Of a DNA stretch of 64,000 nucleotides, positions 34,043 through 44,230 are shown piece by piece (within the stretch, counting starts at the first letter, position 1; every line of letters begins with the position of its first letter). The DNA comes from Microbacterium arabinogalactanolyticum (lineage in GTDB: Bacteria > Actinomycetota > Actinomycetes > Actinomycetales > Microbacteriaceae), in contig NZ_BRZC01000004.1 in assembly GCF_030268005.1 (NCBI RefSeq), positions 870,926-934,925 of the forward strand, read 5' to 3'. A program made the position numbers and the translations under genes. A model generated the notes under the pieces. It was not told the DNA's origin. It saw only the letters and a program-made list of their open reading frames with translations, and made no database searches.

Positions 34043-35490
34043 CTCCCCTTCCGTCCCGGCCCCGAGATCACCTGCGTGACCGCCACGGACTTCAGGCCCT
34101 CCACGCCGAACTCCAGCCCGTATCCGGAGCTCTTGATGCCCCCGAACGGGACCATCGGGTGCAGGCCGCCGTGCGAGTTGATCCAGACCGTCCCTGCCTG
34201 CATGCGCGCCGCCGCCTGCCTGGCGTCTTCCGGATCGCTCGACCAGACCGAAGAGCCCAGTCCGACGTCCACGCCGTTGGCCCAGGCGAACGCCTGGTCG
34301 ACATCCGAGTAACGGATGATCGGCAGCGCGGGCCCGAACTGCTCCTGCTGAACGAGCCCGGCATCGTTGTCGATGTCGGCGACGATCGTGGGACGGTAGA
34401 ACAGCTCGCCCAGGTCAGTGGCCGCGGCACCGCCGGTGACCACGCGTGCACCGCTCGCCCTTGCCTCCTCCACGAGCCCGCTGACGATGTCGAACTGCGG
34501 GCGGTTCTGCAACGGCCCGAGTACGTTGTTCTCGTCCAGACCGTTGCCCATCGGGGTGCTCTCGGCGATCTCGGCCAGGGCATCCACCACCTCGTCGTAC
34601 ACCGAGTCGTGCACGTACAGACGCTTCATGGCCGCGCACGTCTGGCCTGTGTTGATGAACGCACCCCAGAACAGATCCTGTGCGATGTCCGACACCTCGG
34701 TGCCAGGCAGCACGATACCGGCATCGTTGCCGCCGAGCTCGAGGGTGAGCCGTGCGAGGTTCCCGGCCGAGCTCTCGATGATCCGGCGTCCGGTGGCCGT
34801 CGACCCGGTGAACATGATCTTGTCGATGTCGGGGTGGGAGGCGAGCCGCGCACCCACGTCCCGCCCGCCCGAGATCGGGATGAGCACGTCGGCGGGGAGC
34901 ACGTCGTTCATCACGGCGATCAGCGCCAGCACGCTCAGAGGCGTGTATTCGCTGGGCTTGGCTACCACCGTGTTCCCCATCCGGAGTGCCGGACCGATCT
35001 GCCAGATGGTGATCATGAGAGGCCAGTTCCACGGACCGATGGCGCCCACGACGCCCGCGGCACGGTACACCAGCTCGGCGTGCAGGCTCTCATCGTCGAC
35101 GAGAACCTGAGACTCGAGCACCGTGGTTGCGTTGGTGCGCAGCCAGGCGGAGCATGCGCCCAGTTCGAACCGGGCGTTGGGACCGTTCAGCGGCTTGCCC
35201 TGTTCGCGGGAGAGCAGGTGGGCGAGCGCCTCGGCATTGGCGTCGATCGCGTCGGCCGCCTTCAGCAGCAGCGCGCTTCGCTCTTCATGCCCGAGCGTCT
35301 CCCACGCGTGCTGAGCGGCCCGTGCCCGCTCAATGGCTTGGTCGAGGTCGGCCACCGTGTGCGCAGGCGCGCGGCCGATCACCTCGCGCGTCGCCGCATC
35401 GGGGATCTCGCGTCCGGTGCCGTCCGGCGCCTGGACTCGGTCGAGCAGCACAGCGGCGGCTGCGGCGGCTGCGGCGGCTGATTCGGACAT
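34039..35490 (-). CDS. NAD(P)-dependent aldehyde dehydrogenase
   Basis: 483 aa. PWNWPLMITIWQIGPAL, TVVAKPSEYTPLS (cofactor site), FTGSTATGRRI, catalytic Glu in LELGGNDAG and catalytic Cys in NTGQTCAAMKR (about residue 280), PFGGIKSSGYG near the end. Oxidises an aldehyde to the carboxylate. First gene of the ALDH-GMC pair. The N-terminus is a run of nine alanines encoded by imperfect GCC/GCA/GCT triplets, which is probably flexible and could vary in length between strains. Confidence 0.92.
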   Translation of the reverse strand: MSESAAAAAAAAAVLLDRVQAPDGTGREIPDAATREVIGRAPAHTVADLDQAIERARAAQHAWETLGHEERSALLLKAADAIDANAEALAHLLSREQGKPLNGPNARFELGACSAWLRTNATTVLESQVLVDDESLHAELVYRAAGVVGAIGPWNWPLMITIWQIGPALRMGNTVVAKPSEYTPLSVLALIAVMNDVLPADVLIPISGGRDVGARLASHPDIDKIMFTGSTATGRRIIESSAGNLARLTLELGGNDAGIVLPGTEVSDIAQDLFWGAFINTGQTCAAMKRLYVHDSVYDEVVDALAEIAESTPMGNGLDENNVLGPLQNRPQFDIVSGLVEEARASGARVVTGGAAATDLGELFYRPTIVADIDNDAGLVQQEQFGPALPIIRYSDVDQAFAWANGVDVGLGSSVWSSDPEDARQAAARMQAGTVWINSHGGLHPMVPFGGIKSSGYGLEFGVEGLKSVAVTQVISGPGRKGR

Positions 35491-35584
35491 CGACGTCTCC
35501 TTCGTTCCAAGGCGGATGAGCCTCCTTCCCCATCATCAGGTGCAGAACGGGTGACGTGCTTGTCCGTCAGCGCGACGCAGATGT

Positions 35585-35602
35585 CCAGCCGCGAACGGCT
35601 GG
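35585..35602 (-). terminator. weak hairpin after the Lrp gene
   Basis: CCAGCCG-CGAA-CGGCTGG, seven-base stem with a tetraloop two bases beyond the stop of the minus-strand Lrp gene. Short; a terminator role is only possible. Confidence 0.35.
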
Positions 35603-35604
35603 TC

Positions 35605-36042
35605 TCAGTCGCGGCCGAAGTCCTCGAAGATCAGCGTGGTGCGGGTCGAGCGGATGAACGGGATGGCCTGGATGTCCTCCAGGACGATGCGCCGCAGATC
35701 GCGTGCGTCGCTGGCCCGCACGAGCAGGATCACGTCGAAGTCGCCTCCGACCAGCGCCATGTGCTCGATCTCCCGGATCGCCCGCAGCCGCGCCTGCACG
35801 TCCTGCCAACTGGACTGCTCGATGGCGAGCATGACGTAGGCAGATGCGTGATGGCCGAGCTGCACCGGATCGGTGCGCACCGTGTAGCCGGTGATCACCC
35901 CGGCATCCGTCAGCCGTTTGATGCGGGCGTGCGCACCGGCGCGCGAGATGTGCACGGCGTCGGCGATGGCCGTCATGGAGGTGCGCGCATCCCGGCGCAG
36001 CTCATCCAGGATCGCCCGATCCACGGCATCCAGATCCGACAT
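35605..36042 (-). CDS. Lrp/AsnC-family regulator of the bkd operon
   Basis: 145 aa. N-terminal HTH (VDRAILDELRRDARTSMTAIADAVHISRAGAHARIKRL) and C-terminal RAM/ligand-binding domain (YVMLAIEQSSWQDVQARL, VGGDFDVILLVRASDARDLR). ATG 36042 is chosen for the AAAGGGG upstream and the typical Lrp N-terminus. It is divergent from genes for a branched-chain 2-oxoacid dehydrogenase. In other bacteria such regulators (BkdR) sense branched-chain amino acids and activate these genes, so that role is inferred here. Confidence 0.88.
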   Translation of the reverse strand: MSDLDAVDRAILDELRRDARTSMTAIADAVHISRAGAHARIKRLTDAGVITGYTVRTDPVQLGHHASAYVMLAIEQSSWQDVQARLRAIREIEHMALVGGDFDVILLVRASDARDLRRIVLEDIQAIPFIRSTRTTLIFEDFGRD

Positions 36043-36102
36043 CGTCACCCCTTTCGTTCCGTCAGCAGATCCTGACACTTCGTACGTATTCAGCCGATCG
36101 TA

Positions 36103-36140
36103 CTGTCGAACGTCCACTCTTGGGTCACCCCTGTCGAACG
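36103..36140. promoter_or_regulatory. direct repeats CTGTCGAACG between lrp and bkd genes
   Basis: CTGTCGAACG occurs at 36103-36112 and again at 36131-36140, 28 bp apart, in the 152-base divergent region. Repeats in phase suit multimeric Lrp binding; this is inference. Confidence 0.4.
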
Positions 36141-36194
36141 ATTGATGATTCCGGGGCACACTGTGCGAAGAGGTTCCGCAAGGAGGCGAACACC

Positions 36195-37298
36195 ATGCAG
36201 CACGAAGACCTGCTCCCCCGCGACACTCCCGTCGCACTCATCGACAAGGACGGCGCGACCGTCTCCGACGAGCAGTACGCGCTGCCGGATGCCGAGACGC
36301 TGCAGCGTGCGTACCGCGGCCTCGTCGAGGGCCGTCGCATCAACGACCAGGCCTACGCGCTCGTGCGGCAGGGACGTCTCGCCGTGTACCCCTCCTCGCA
36401 CGGTCAGGAGGCATGCCAGGTCGCCGCCTCCATGGTGCTCGGCGACCACGACTGGCTGTTCCCCACGTACCGAGACTCCGTCGCCGTGATCTCCCGCGGC
36501 GTGCGCCCGGCAGACGCCATGGTGCTGCTGAAAGGTGACTGGCACTCCGGCTACGACCCGGCCGAGCACCGCGTCGCCCCGCAGTCCACGCCCCTGGCCA
36601 CCCAGCTGCTGCACGCCGTCGGCTTCGCGCAGGCCGCCAAGCATCGCGGCGAGGACACAGTGGTGCTCGCCCTGTGCGGCGACGGCTCCACCAGCGAGGG
36701 CGACTTCCACGAGGCGCTCAACTTCGCCGCCGTGTTCCACGTGCCGGTCGTGTTCTTCGTGCAGAACAACGAGTTCGCCATCTCGGTCCCCCTCTCCCGC
36801 CAGACCGCAGCGCCCTCGCTCGCGCACAAGGCGATCGGCTACGGCATGCCGGGGCAGCGCGTGGACGGCAACGACGTCGCAGCCCTGCTCGCCGTGCTCG
36901 GCGAGGCCGTCGACCGCGCACGCAGCGGCGGCGGCCCCTCGCTGGTCGAGGCGCACACCTATCGCATGCAGGCCCACACCAACGCCGACGACGACACCCG
37001 CTACCGCGACCGCGACGAGGTGAAGGCGTGGGCGGACCGCGACCCGCTCTCCCGGATGCAGGTCTTCCTGAGGGCCCAGGGTCTGCTCGACGACATCGCG
37101 CAGCAGACCATCGCCGACGGCGCCGAGACGATCGCCGCAGCGCTGCGCGATGCACTGAACGCCGATTCCGACCTCGACCCCGAGGACCTGTTCCGCTTCG
37201 TCACCGCCGAGCGCTCCCCTCAGCTCGAGGAGCAGTGGCAGCTGCTGCGCGGCGAGATCGAACGCGCATCCCTCACCGACGCTGGAGGCCACCGATGA
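36195..37298 (+). CDS. bkdA: branched-chain 2-oxoacid dehydrogenase E1 alpha
   Basis: 367 aa thiamin-diphosphate subunit of the E1 component that decarboxylates the 2-oxo acids of Val, Leu and Ile (or pyruvate in PDH relatives). ThDP motif GDGSTSEGDFHEALNFAAVFHVPVVF... (GDG...NN) is split as GDGSTSEGDFHEALN and QNNEFAISVP; phosphorylation-loop-like YRMQAHTNADDDTRYR follows. ATG 36195 with AAGGAGG eight bases upstream sets the start. First of three genes with ATGA overlaps. The neighbouring Lrp gene supports branched-chain rather than pyruvate specificity, but this is not proven. Confidence 0.9.
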   Translation: MQHEDLLPRDTPVALIDKDGATVSDEQYALPDAETLQRAYRGLVEGRRINDQAYALVRQGRLAVYPSSHGQEACQVAASMVLGDHDWLFPTYRDSVAVISRGVRPADAMVLLKGDWHSGYDPAEHRVAPQSTPLATQLLHAVGFAQAAKHRGEDTVVLALCGDGSTSEGDFHEALNFAAVFHVPVVFFVQNNEFAISVPLSRQTAAPSLAHKAIGYGMPGQRVDGNDVAALLAVLGEAVDRARSGGGPSLVEAHTYRMQAHTNADDDTRYRDRDEVKAWADRDPLSRMQVFLRAQGLLDDIAQQTIADGAETIAAALRDALNADSDLDPEDLFRFVTAERSPQLEEQWQLLRGEIERASLTDAGGHR

Positions 37299-38332
37299 CC
37301 ATGGCGAACGACATCGAGATCGAGACCCCGCACGTGGTCGGCACCATGACCATGGCCGCGGCGATCAACCGCGCACTGGCCGACGCCATCGCCGAGGACC
37401 CGGACGTGGTCGTCTTCGGCGAGGACGTGGGCGCGCTCGGAGGGGTGTTCCGCATCACAGACGGGCTGGCCGAGCGCTTCGGCGAGGACCGCTGCTTCGA
37501 CACCCCGCTGGCCGAGTCGGGAATCATGGGCACCGCGGTCGGCATGGCCATGAACGGCATGCGTCCCGTCGTCGAGATGCAGTTCGACGCGTTCGCCCTC
37601 CCCGCCTTCGAGCAGGTGGTCAGTCATGTCGCGAAGATGGGTAACCGCACGCGAGGTGCCGTGCGGATGCCGATCGTCATCCGCATCCCGTTCGGCGGCG
37701 GCATCGGCGGTGTGGAGCACCACTGCGACTCCTCCGAGGCGTACTACGCGCACACCCCCGGGCTCACCGTGGTCTCACCGTCCACGCCGCAGGACGCGTA
37801 CTCGCTGCTGCGAGCGGCGATCGCCTCCCCCGACCCGGTCGTGTTCCTGGAGCCGAAGAAGCTGTACTGGTCGAAGGGTGAGGTCGACACCTCCGTCACG
37901 GCCGACCTCGGCACCGCGCGCATCGCCCGCGAGGGCACGGATGTCACGGTCCTGGCGTACTCGGCCATGGTCCCCGTCGCACTCGAGGCCGCCGAGATCG
38001 CGGCATCCGAAGGGCGCAGCGTGCAGGTCATCGACGTGCGCAGCCTCTCCCCCTTCGACGACGCGACAGTGACAGCCGCCGTGCGCTCGACCGGTCGTGC
38101 CGTCGTCGTGGCCGAGGCGCCCGGCTACGTCAGCGTTGCGAGCGAGATCCAGGCCCGGGTGTTCGAGCGCTGCTTCGAGTACCTCGAGGCGCCGGTGCGT
38201 CGCGTCACCGGTTTCGACACGCCCTTCGCGCCGCCGAAGCTCGAGCACTGGTACCTGCCGGATGCCGATCGCGTCCTGGACGCCATCGACTCGCTGCACT
38301 GGGATGACGACGCGGAAGGCGCAGCACGATGA
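37295..38332 (+). CDS. bkdB: branched-chain 2-oxoacid dehydrogenase E1 beta
   Basis: 345 aa beta subunit completing the alpha2beta2 E1. Transketolase-pyrimidine-binding domain: VVVFGEDVGALGGVFRITDGL, FDTPLAESGIMGTAVGMA, FGGGIGGVEHHCDSSEAYYAHTPGL. C-terminal transketolase domain: VLAYSAMVPVALEAA, IDVRSLSPFD, VTGFDTPFAPPKLEHWYLP. Overlaps both neighbours by ATGA, giving tight stoichiometric coupling. Confidence 0.92.
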   Translation: MTMANDIEIETPHVVGTMTMAAAINRALADAIAEDPDVVVFGEDVGALGGVFRITDGLAERFGEDRCFDTPLAESGIMGTAVGMAMNGMRPVVEMQFDAFALPAFEQVVSHVAKMGNRTRGAVRMPIVIRIPFGGGIGGVEHHCDSSEAYYAHTPGLTVVSPSTPQDAYSLLRAAIASPDPVVFLEPKKLYWSKGEVDTSVTADLGTARIAREGTDVTVLAYSAMVPVALEAAEIAASEGRSVQVIDVRSLSPFDDATVTAAVRSTGRAVVVAEAPGYVSVASEIQARVFERCFEYLEAPVRRVTGFDTPFAPPKLEHWYLPDADRVLDAIDSLHWDDDAEGAAR

Positions 38333-39810
38333 GCACCACGACCGCGCGGGTGTTCCGCCTGCCCGATCTCGGCGAGGGCCTCACCGAGGCCGGTCTCGTG
38401 CAGTGGCTCGTGAAGGTGGGCGACACCATCGCCACGGACCAGGCCATCGCCGAAGTCGAGACCGCGAAGAGCATCGTCGAGCTGCCCTCCCCGTTCGCGG
38501 GCGTCATCACGGCGCTGCACGGCGAGCCCGGCGATGTCATCGACGTCGGCGCCCCGGTGCTCGAGGTCGCCTCGGATGCAGCGGAGGCGCCGACGTCCGC
38601 CGCATCCGACACCACCGAGAAGGATGCCTATCGCGCCGAGGAGCGCGCCGGCTCCGGCTCCGGGAACGTGCTGATCGGCTACGGGACCACCGAGCGCACC
38701 GGCTCCGGCCGTCGCCGTCCTCGCGCGGCATCCGCTGCATCCGCCCAGCCCGCGACACCCGCCGCCGCTGTGCCCGCCGCTCCGGCGCCGACCGCGCCGG
38801 ATGCCGCCGAGAGCACCACTTCCCCGCGCAGCCAGGCGGTGCAGTCGACGGCAAGCGGTGCGGTCGGAGCTGCATCCACGGCGAAGCACGCGCCGGTCGC
38901 CGTGCGATCGCCGCTGGTGCGCAGGCTCGCCCGCGACCTGGGCGTCGACGTGCACACGATCACGGGCACCGGATCCGACGGCGCGATCACCCGCGCCGAT
39001 GTGCTGCGCGCAGCCGTCGACACAGCGGTGGACGGGGTCACCATCTCCGCCCCCGCCACAGCATCCCCCTCGCCCGCAGCATCCGCCGCGACGAACCGAG
39101 GCGAACTGGACGGTCTCGCGGTGCTCTCCCGGGAGCGGATGAGCCCGCTGCGCAAGGCCGTCAGCGCCAAGCTGTCACGCAGCCGCGCCGAGATCCCCGA
39201 GGCGACCGTCTGGGTCGACGTCGATGCGACCGAGCTGTGGAACCTGCGCGCGCAGATGGCTCCCCAGGGCGGCAAGGCGCCGTCGCTGACCGCCCTGATC
39301 GCCCGGTACACGCTGATCGCCCTGGCCGAGTATCCTCTACTGGCGTCGCGTCTGAGCGAGGACGCCACCGAGATCATCTCGTTCGAGGGTGTGAACCTCG
39401 GCATCGCGGCCGACACCGATCGCGGCCTGATGGTGCCGGTCATCCCGAAGGCCCACGTGCTCAGCGTCGAGGAGCTGGATGCCTCGCTGCGCGAACTGGC
39501 CGCCACAGCACGCGCCGGCGGTATGCCGCCCGAGCGGCTGCGCGGCTCGACGTTCACGCTCAACAACTACGGCGGCTTCGGCGTGGACGGCTCCACCCCG
39601 ATCATCAACCACCCCGACGTGGCGATGCTCGGCATCGGCCGCATGATCGAACGCCCCTGGGTGGTCGACGGGGCGATCGTGGCCCGCCGCATCGCCCAGA
39701 TCTCGCTCGTGTTCGACCACCGGGTGTGCGACGGCGGCTATGCCGCCGGCTTCCTGCGCCGCGTGGTGGAGCTCATCGAGCATCCGCTGCGCGCCTACGG
39801 CCGGGTCTGA
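38329..39810 (+). CDS. bkdC: branched-chain 2-oxoacid dehydrogenase E2 (dihydrolipoyl acyltransferase)
   Basis: 493 aa. One N-terminal lipoyl domain with the lipoylated Lys in VETAKS (Lys47). An Ala/Pro/Thr-rich linker of about 110 residues follows, then a peripheral E1/E3-binding domain (VRSPLVRRLARDLGVDVHTI). The C-terminal acyltransferase core ends in the catalytic FDHRVCDGGYAAGFL. Transfers the acyl group to CoA. No E3 lipoamide dehydrogenase follows, so E3 must come from elsewhere. Ends at a strong terminator. Confidence 0.93.
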   Translation: MSTTTARVFRLPDLGEGLTEAGLVQWLVKVGDTIATDQAIAEVETAKSIVELPSPFAGVITALHGEPGDVIDVGAPVLEVASDAAEAPTSAASDTTEKDAYRAEERAGSGSGNVLIGYGTTERTGSGRRRPRAASAASAQPATPAAAVPAAPAPTAPDAAESTTSPRSQAVQSTASGAVGAASTAKHAPVAVRSPLVRRLARDLGVDVHTITGTGSDGAITRADVLRAAVDTAVDGVTISAPATASPSPAASAATNRGELDGLAVLSRERMSPLRKAVSAKLSRSRAEIPEATVWVDVDATELWNLRAQMAPQGGKAPSLTALIARYTLIALAEYPLLASRLSEDATEIISFEGVNLGIAADTDRGLMVPVIPKAHVLSVEELDASLRELAATARAGGMPPERLRGSTFTLNNYGGFGVDGSTPIINHPDVAMLGIGRMIERPWVVDGAIVARRIAQISLVFDHRVCDGGYAAGFLRRVVELIEHPLRAYGRV

Positions 39811-39833
39811 ACCGCGCTTCCGGACGGACAGAG

Positions 39834-39868
39834 GTGAGGGCTGATCGGGAATCCCGATCAGCCCTCAC
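39834..39868. terminator. bidirectional terminator, bkd operon / MHS transporter
   Basis: Perfect 16-bp stem GTGAGGGCTGATCGGG / CCCGATCAGCCCTCAC with a three-base loop (AAT), between convergent genes. Confidence 0.92.
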
Positions 39869-39882
39869 TCGTCAGCCGGCAG

Positions 39883-41220
39883 TCAGCGCGTGACAGTGCC
39901 ACTCGCCCGCGCGGCGACGATCTCGATGCTCTGCGTGTCGAGCGGCGCACCCCGCGTCTCCTTCACGAGCGAGACCGCCACCAGCGACACGATCGTGATG
40001 ACGAGGATGTACACGCCGATCGACCAGGAGGCGCCGGTGTTCTTGAGCAGCAGCTCGGCGATCAGCGGAGCGAACGCGCCGCCCAGGATCGCGCCCAGTG
40101 CGTAGCCGATCGAGACGCCCGAGTAGCGCACGTCCGCCGGGAACATCTCCGCGTAGAGCGCCGACTGCGGCCCGTAAGAGAGCCCGAGCCCGATGGTCAG
40201 CACGAACAGCGCGACGAAGTACAGCCCCACGTTGCCCGTGTCGATAAGGAACCACATCGGCACGGACCAGACGGCCAGCAGGCCGTACCCGATCTGGAAG
40301 GTCCGCACGCGTCCGATCCGGTCCGACACCCAGCCACCGGCCATGGTGAAGATCAGCCAGCCGAACGAGGCGAGGGTGGTCATCAGCAGCGCGGTCGGAC
40401 GAGGCATACCGATGACGGTCGACACGTAGGTCGTGAAGAACGCGATGAGCAGGTAGCCGGCGGCGTTGTTCGCGATGAAGATCAGCGCCGTGAGGACGAC
40501 CTCGCGCGTGTGGTGCTTGAACAGCATCGACAGCGGCGCGGAGGACTCCCGGCGACGTTCCTGCAGCTCCAGGAAGACCGGCGACTCCTCGACCGAGCGG
40601 CGGATGAGGTATCCGACCACGATCAGCACGATCGAGAACAGGAACGGCAGGCGCCAGCCCCAGGCGAGGAACGCCTCGGGGCCGATGGCGAGGTTCAGCA
40701 CCCACATCGTGAAGGTGGCGAGGATCATGCCGACCGGCACGCCGATCTGCGGGTAGGCGCCGAAGAAGCCGCGACGCTCCTTCGGGGCGTGCTCGACGGA
40801 CATCAGAGCGGCCCCGCCCCACTCGCCGCCGGCGGAGAAGCCCTGCAGCACGCGCAGGAGCACGAGCAGCACGGTCGCCATGATGCCGATGTCGGCATAT
40901 GTCGGCAGCACGCCGATCAGCGAGGTGGAGGCGCCCATCAGGATGAGGGTGAGCACCAGCATCCGCTTGCGCCCGAGACGGTCGCCGAGGTGGCCCGCGA
41001 TCACGGCCCCCAGCGGCCGGAACAGGAACGAGATGCCCAGCGATGCCCAGGACGCGATCTGGCCGCCGGTCGCCCCCAGCGGAGCGAAGAACAGCTCGCC
41101 GAAGACGAGCCCGGCTGCTTGGGCGTAGATGAAGAAGTCGTACCACTCGATGGTCGTGCCGACGAGTGTGCCGGCCAGGACCCGGCGCTCCTCGCGCCGT
41201 CTGTCGATCGTGTTCGCCAT
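39883..41220 (-). CDS. MHS-family MFS transporter, possible aromatic-acid importer
   Basis: 445 aa, about 12 membrane segments. GTTIEWYDFFIYAQAAGLVFG, GHLGDRLGRKRML, RVLQGFSAGGEWGGAALMSVEH and AYPQIGVPVGMI are metabolite:H+ symporter marks. ATG 41220 has GGAG nine bases upstream and gives the standard N-terminus. It is divergent from the paa operon, with the paa-type palindrome at 41367-41384 in the shared region, so uptake of phenylacetate or a related acid is a reasonable guess; the sequence alone does not show it. Confidence 0.88.
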   Translation of the reverse strand: MANTIDRRREERRVLAGTLVGTTIEWYDFFIYAQAAGLVFGELFFAPLGATGGQIASWASLGISFLFRPLGAVIAGHLGDRLGRKRMLVLTLILMGASTSLIGVLPTYADIGIMATVLLVLLRVLQGFSAGGEWGGAALMSVEHAPKERRGFFGAYPQIGVPVGMILATFTMWVLNLAIGPEAFLAWGWRLPFLFSIVLIVVGYLIRRSVEESPVFLELQERRRESSAPLSMLFKHHTREVVLTALIFIANNAAGYLLIAFFTTYVSTVIGMPRPTALLMTTLASFGWLIFTMAGGWVSDRIGRVRTFQIGYGLLAVWSVPMWFLIDTGNVGLYFVALFVLTIGLGLSYGPQSALYAEMFPADVRYSGVSIGYALGAILGGAFAPLIAELLLKNTGASWSIGVYILVITIVSLVAVSLVKETRGAPLDTQSIEIVAARASGTVTR

Positions 41221-41366
41221 GGGGAACTCCGTTGTTCGGGTAGCGGAAACTGACCGTTGGGTCAGCAAATCGGGACACTACCGCATCCGGGGCCCGGGCC
41301 GCGCGCCTTTCGACCGGAAGATGTCGCCGTCGGGTTGCCAGCCGCGCGATGATCTGCCATCGTATT

Positions 41367-41384
41367 ACTGAACGATCGGTCTGC
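41367..41384. promoter_or_regulatory. paa operator 1
   Basis: ACTGAACGATCGGTCTGC, an 18-bp imperfect palindrome centred on CGATCG, 33 bases before paaJ and 147 bases before the divergent MHS transporter. It shares the core AAACGATCGGT-like sequence with the site upstream of paaA. TetR-type PaaR repressors bind such sites in other bacteria; no TetR gene lies in the window. Confidence 0.6.
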
Positions 41385-41416
41385 TATTGGCGCCGAGCGC
41401 GCGCGAAAGGATGACG

Positions 41417-42599
<1,183 letters not shown>

Positions 42600-42607
<8 letters not shown>

Positions 42608-43379
42608 GTCCTCCGCCGCCGGTGCGCTGCTGCTGGAGCGCCGCGACGACCGCGTCGTCGCCACCCTGAACCGGCCCGAGAAGCGCAATGCGATCGACCA
42701 GGGCATGATCGACGAGCTGCACGCGCTGTGCGAGGAGCTCGAGCGCGATCCGCGCGTCCTCATCCTGATCGGAGCGGGCGGCGTCTTCGCCTCCGGAGCG
42801 GACATCGGGCAGTTGCGCGACCGCACCGCCGAGGATGCCCGTCGCGGCATCAACTCGACGGCGTTCCGCCGCATCCGCTCCCTGCCGATGCCGGTGATCG
42901 CCGCCGTCGACGGCTACGCCCTGGGCGGCGGCGCCGAGCTCGCGTACGCCGCCGACATCCGCATCGCCACCCCGCGCGTGAAGTTCGGCAATCCCGAGAC
43001 GGGCCTCGGCATCATCGCCGCCGCGGGCGCCACCTGGCGGCTGCCCGAGATCGTCGGCCACGCCCGCGCCAGCGAGCTGCTCCTCACCGGCCGCATCATC
43101 GATGCCGATGAGGCGCTGTCGTGGGGCCTGGTGTCGTCGCTGCACGAGCCGGGCACGCTGCTCGACGCCGCGCACGCCGTCGCCGACCGCATCGGCGCGA
43201 ACGGCGCCCGTGCCACCGAGCTCACCAAGCGCGCACTGCTCGCGCCGGCCGATCAGCATCCGGCGATCGAGCTCGAGGTGCAGGCCGAGCTGTTCGACAG
43301 CGATGAGAAGCACCGCAGGATGACGGCGTTCCTGGAGCGCCGCACCGCCACGCAGCAGAAGACGGAGAAGAACTCATGA
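42600..43379 (+). CDS. paaF: enoyl-CoA hydratase (PaaF)
   Basis: 259 aa crotonase-fold enzyme hydrating 2,3-dehydroadipyl-CoA to 3-hydroxyadipyl-CoA. RNAIDQGMIDELHALC, oxyanion-hole GGVFASGADIGQL, GYALGGGAELAYAADIRIA and FGNPETGLGIIAAAG with the catalytic Glu. Its ATG lies inside the last codons of paaJ and its stop overlaps paaH. Confidence 0.87.
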
Positions 43380-44230
43380 CCGTACCCGGAACCGTCGGGG
43401 TGCTCGGCGGCGGGCGCATGGGAGCGGGCATCGCACATGCGTTCCTGCTCGCCGGCTCCCGCGTGATCCTCGTCGAGCGTGATGCGGAGTCGGCGGATGC
43501 CGCCCGCGAACGCGTGCTGGCCAGCATCGCCACCTCGGTGCAGCGCGGCGACCTCTCAGACGCCGATCACGCCACGTCCTCGCTCTCGGTCAGCACCGAC
43601 TTCGCCGACTTCGCGGCCGCGGCGCTCGTCGTCGAGGCCGTGCCCGAGGACCGCGATCTCAAGGCGGGCGCGCTCGCCCGGATCGAGGACGCCGTGGCCG
43701 CGGAGGCCGTGCTCGCCACGAACACCTCGTCGATCTCGATCGACGATCTCGCGGCATCGCTGGCCCGGCCCGACCGATTCCTCGGCCTGCACTTCTTCAA
43801 CCCCGTCCCGGCCTCCAAGCTCGTCGAGATCGTGGTCGGCGAGCGCACCGCCAAGGACGTCGTCACCTCCGCCCGGGAATGGGTCACGACGCTGCGCAAG
43901 ACGCCGGTCGTCGTACGCGACTCCCCTGGCTTCGCGTCCAGCCGGCTGGGTGTGATGCTCGCGCTCGAGGCGATCCGGATGCTGGAGGAGAACGTGGCGG
44001 ATGCCGCGGACATCGACGCCGCCATGGAGCTGGGCTACCGCCATCCGATGGGACCGCTGCGCACGACCGACGTGGTGGGGCTCGACGTGCGGCTGGGGAT
44101 CGCCGAGGAGCTGGCGCGCGAGCTGGGGCCTCGGTTCGAGCCCCCGGCGCTCTTGCGGCGCATGGTCGCCGAGGGGAAGCTGGGCCGCAAGAGCGGCGAA
44201 GGATTCTACGTGTGGAACGAGGAACGATGA
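43376..44230 (+). CDS. paaH: 3-hydroxyadipyl-CoA dehydrogenase (PaaH)
   Basis: 284 aa 3-hydroxyacyl-CoA dehydrogenase oxidising 3-hydroxyadipyl-CoA with NAD+. Rossmann loop VLGGGRMGAGIAHAF, VVEAVPEDRDLK, NTSSISIDDLA, catalytic His in LHFFNPVPASKLVEIV, and the C-terminal GYRHPMGPLRTTDVVGLD. ATGA overlaps on both sides. Confidence 0.92.
   Translation: MTVPGTVGVLGGGRMGAGIAHAFLLAGSRVILVERDAESADAARERVLASIATSVQRGDLSDADHATSSLSVSTDFADFAAAALVVEAVPEDRDLKAGALARIEDAVAAEAVLATNTSSISIDDLAASLARPDRFLGLHFFNPVPASKLVEIVVGERTAKDVVTSAREWVTTLRKTPVVVRDSPGFASSRLGVMLALEAIRMLEENVADAADIDAAMELGYRHPMGPLRTTDVVGLDVRLGIAEELARELGPRFEPPALLRRMVAEGKLGRKSGEGFYVWNEER

Noticed and set aside
36674..37294. Long upstream extension of the E1 beta frame
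   Set aside because: The Arg-rich extension reads through bkdA in another frame; the ATGA overlap at 37295 gives the family start.
39872..41278. Second long minus-strand frame overlapping the MHS transporter
   Set aside because: Arg-rich out-of-frame reading; the frame 39883-41220 gives the proper transporter sequence.
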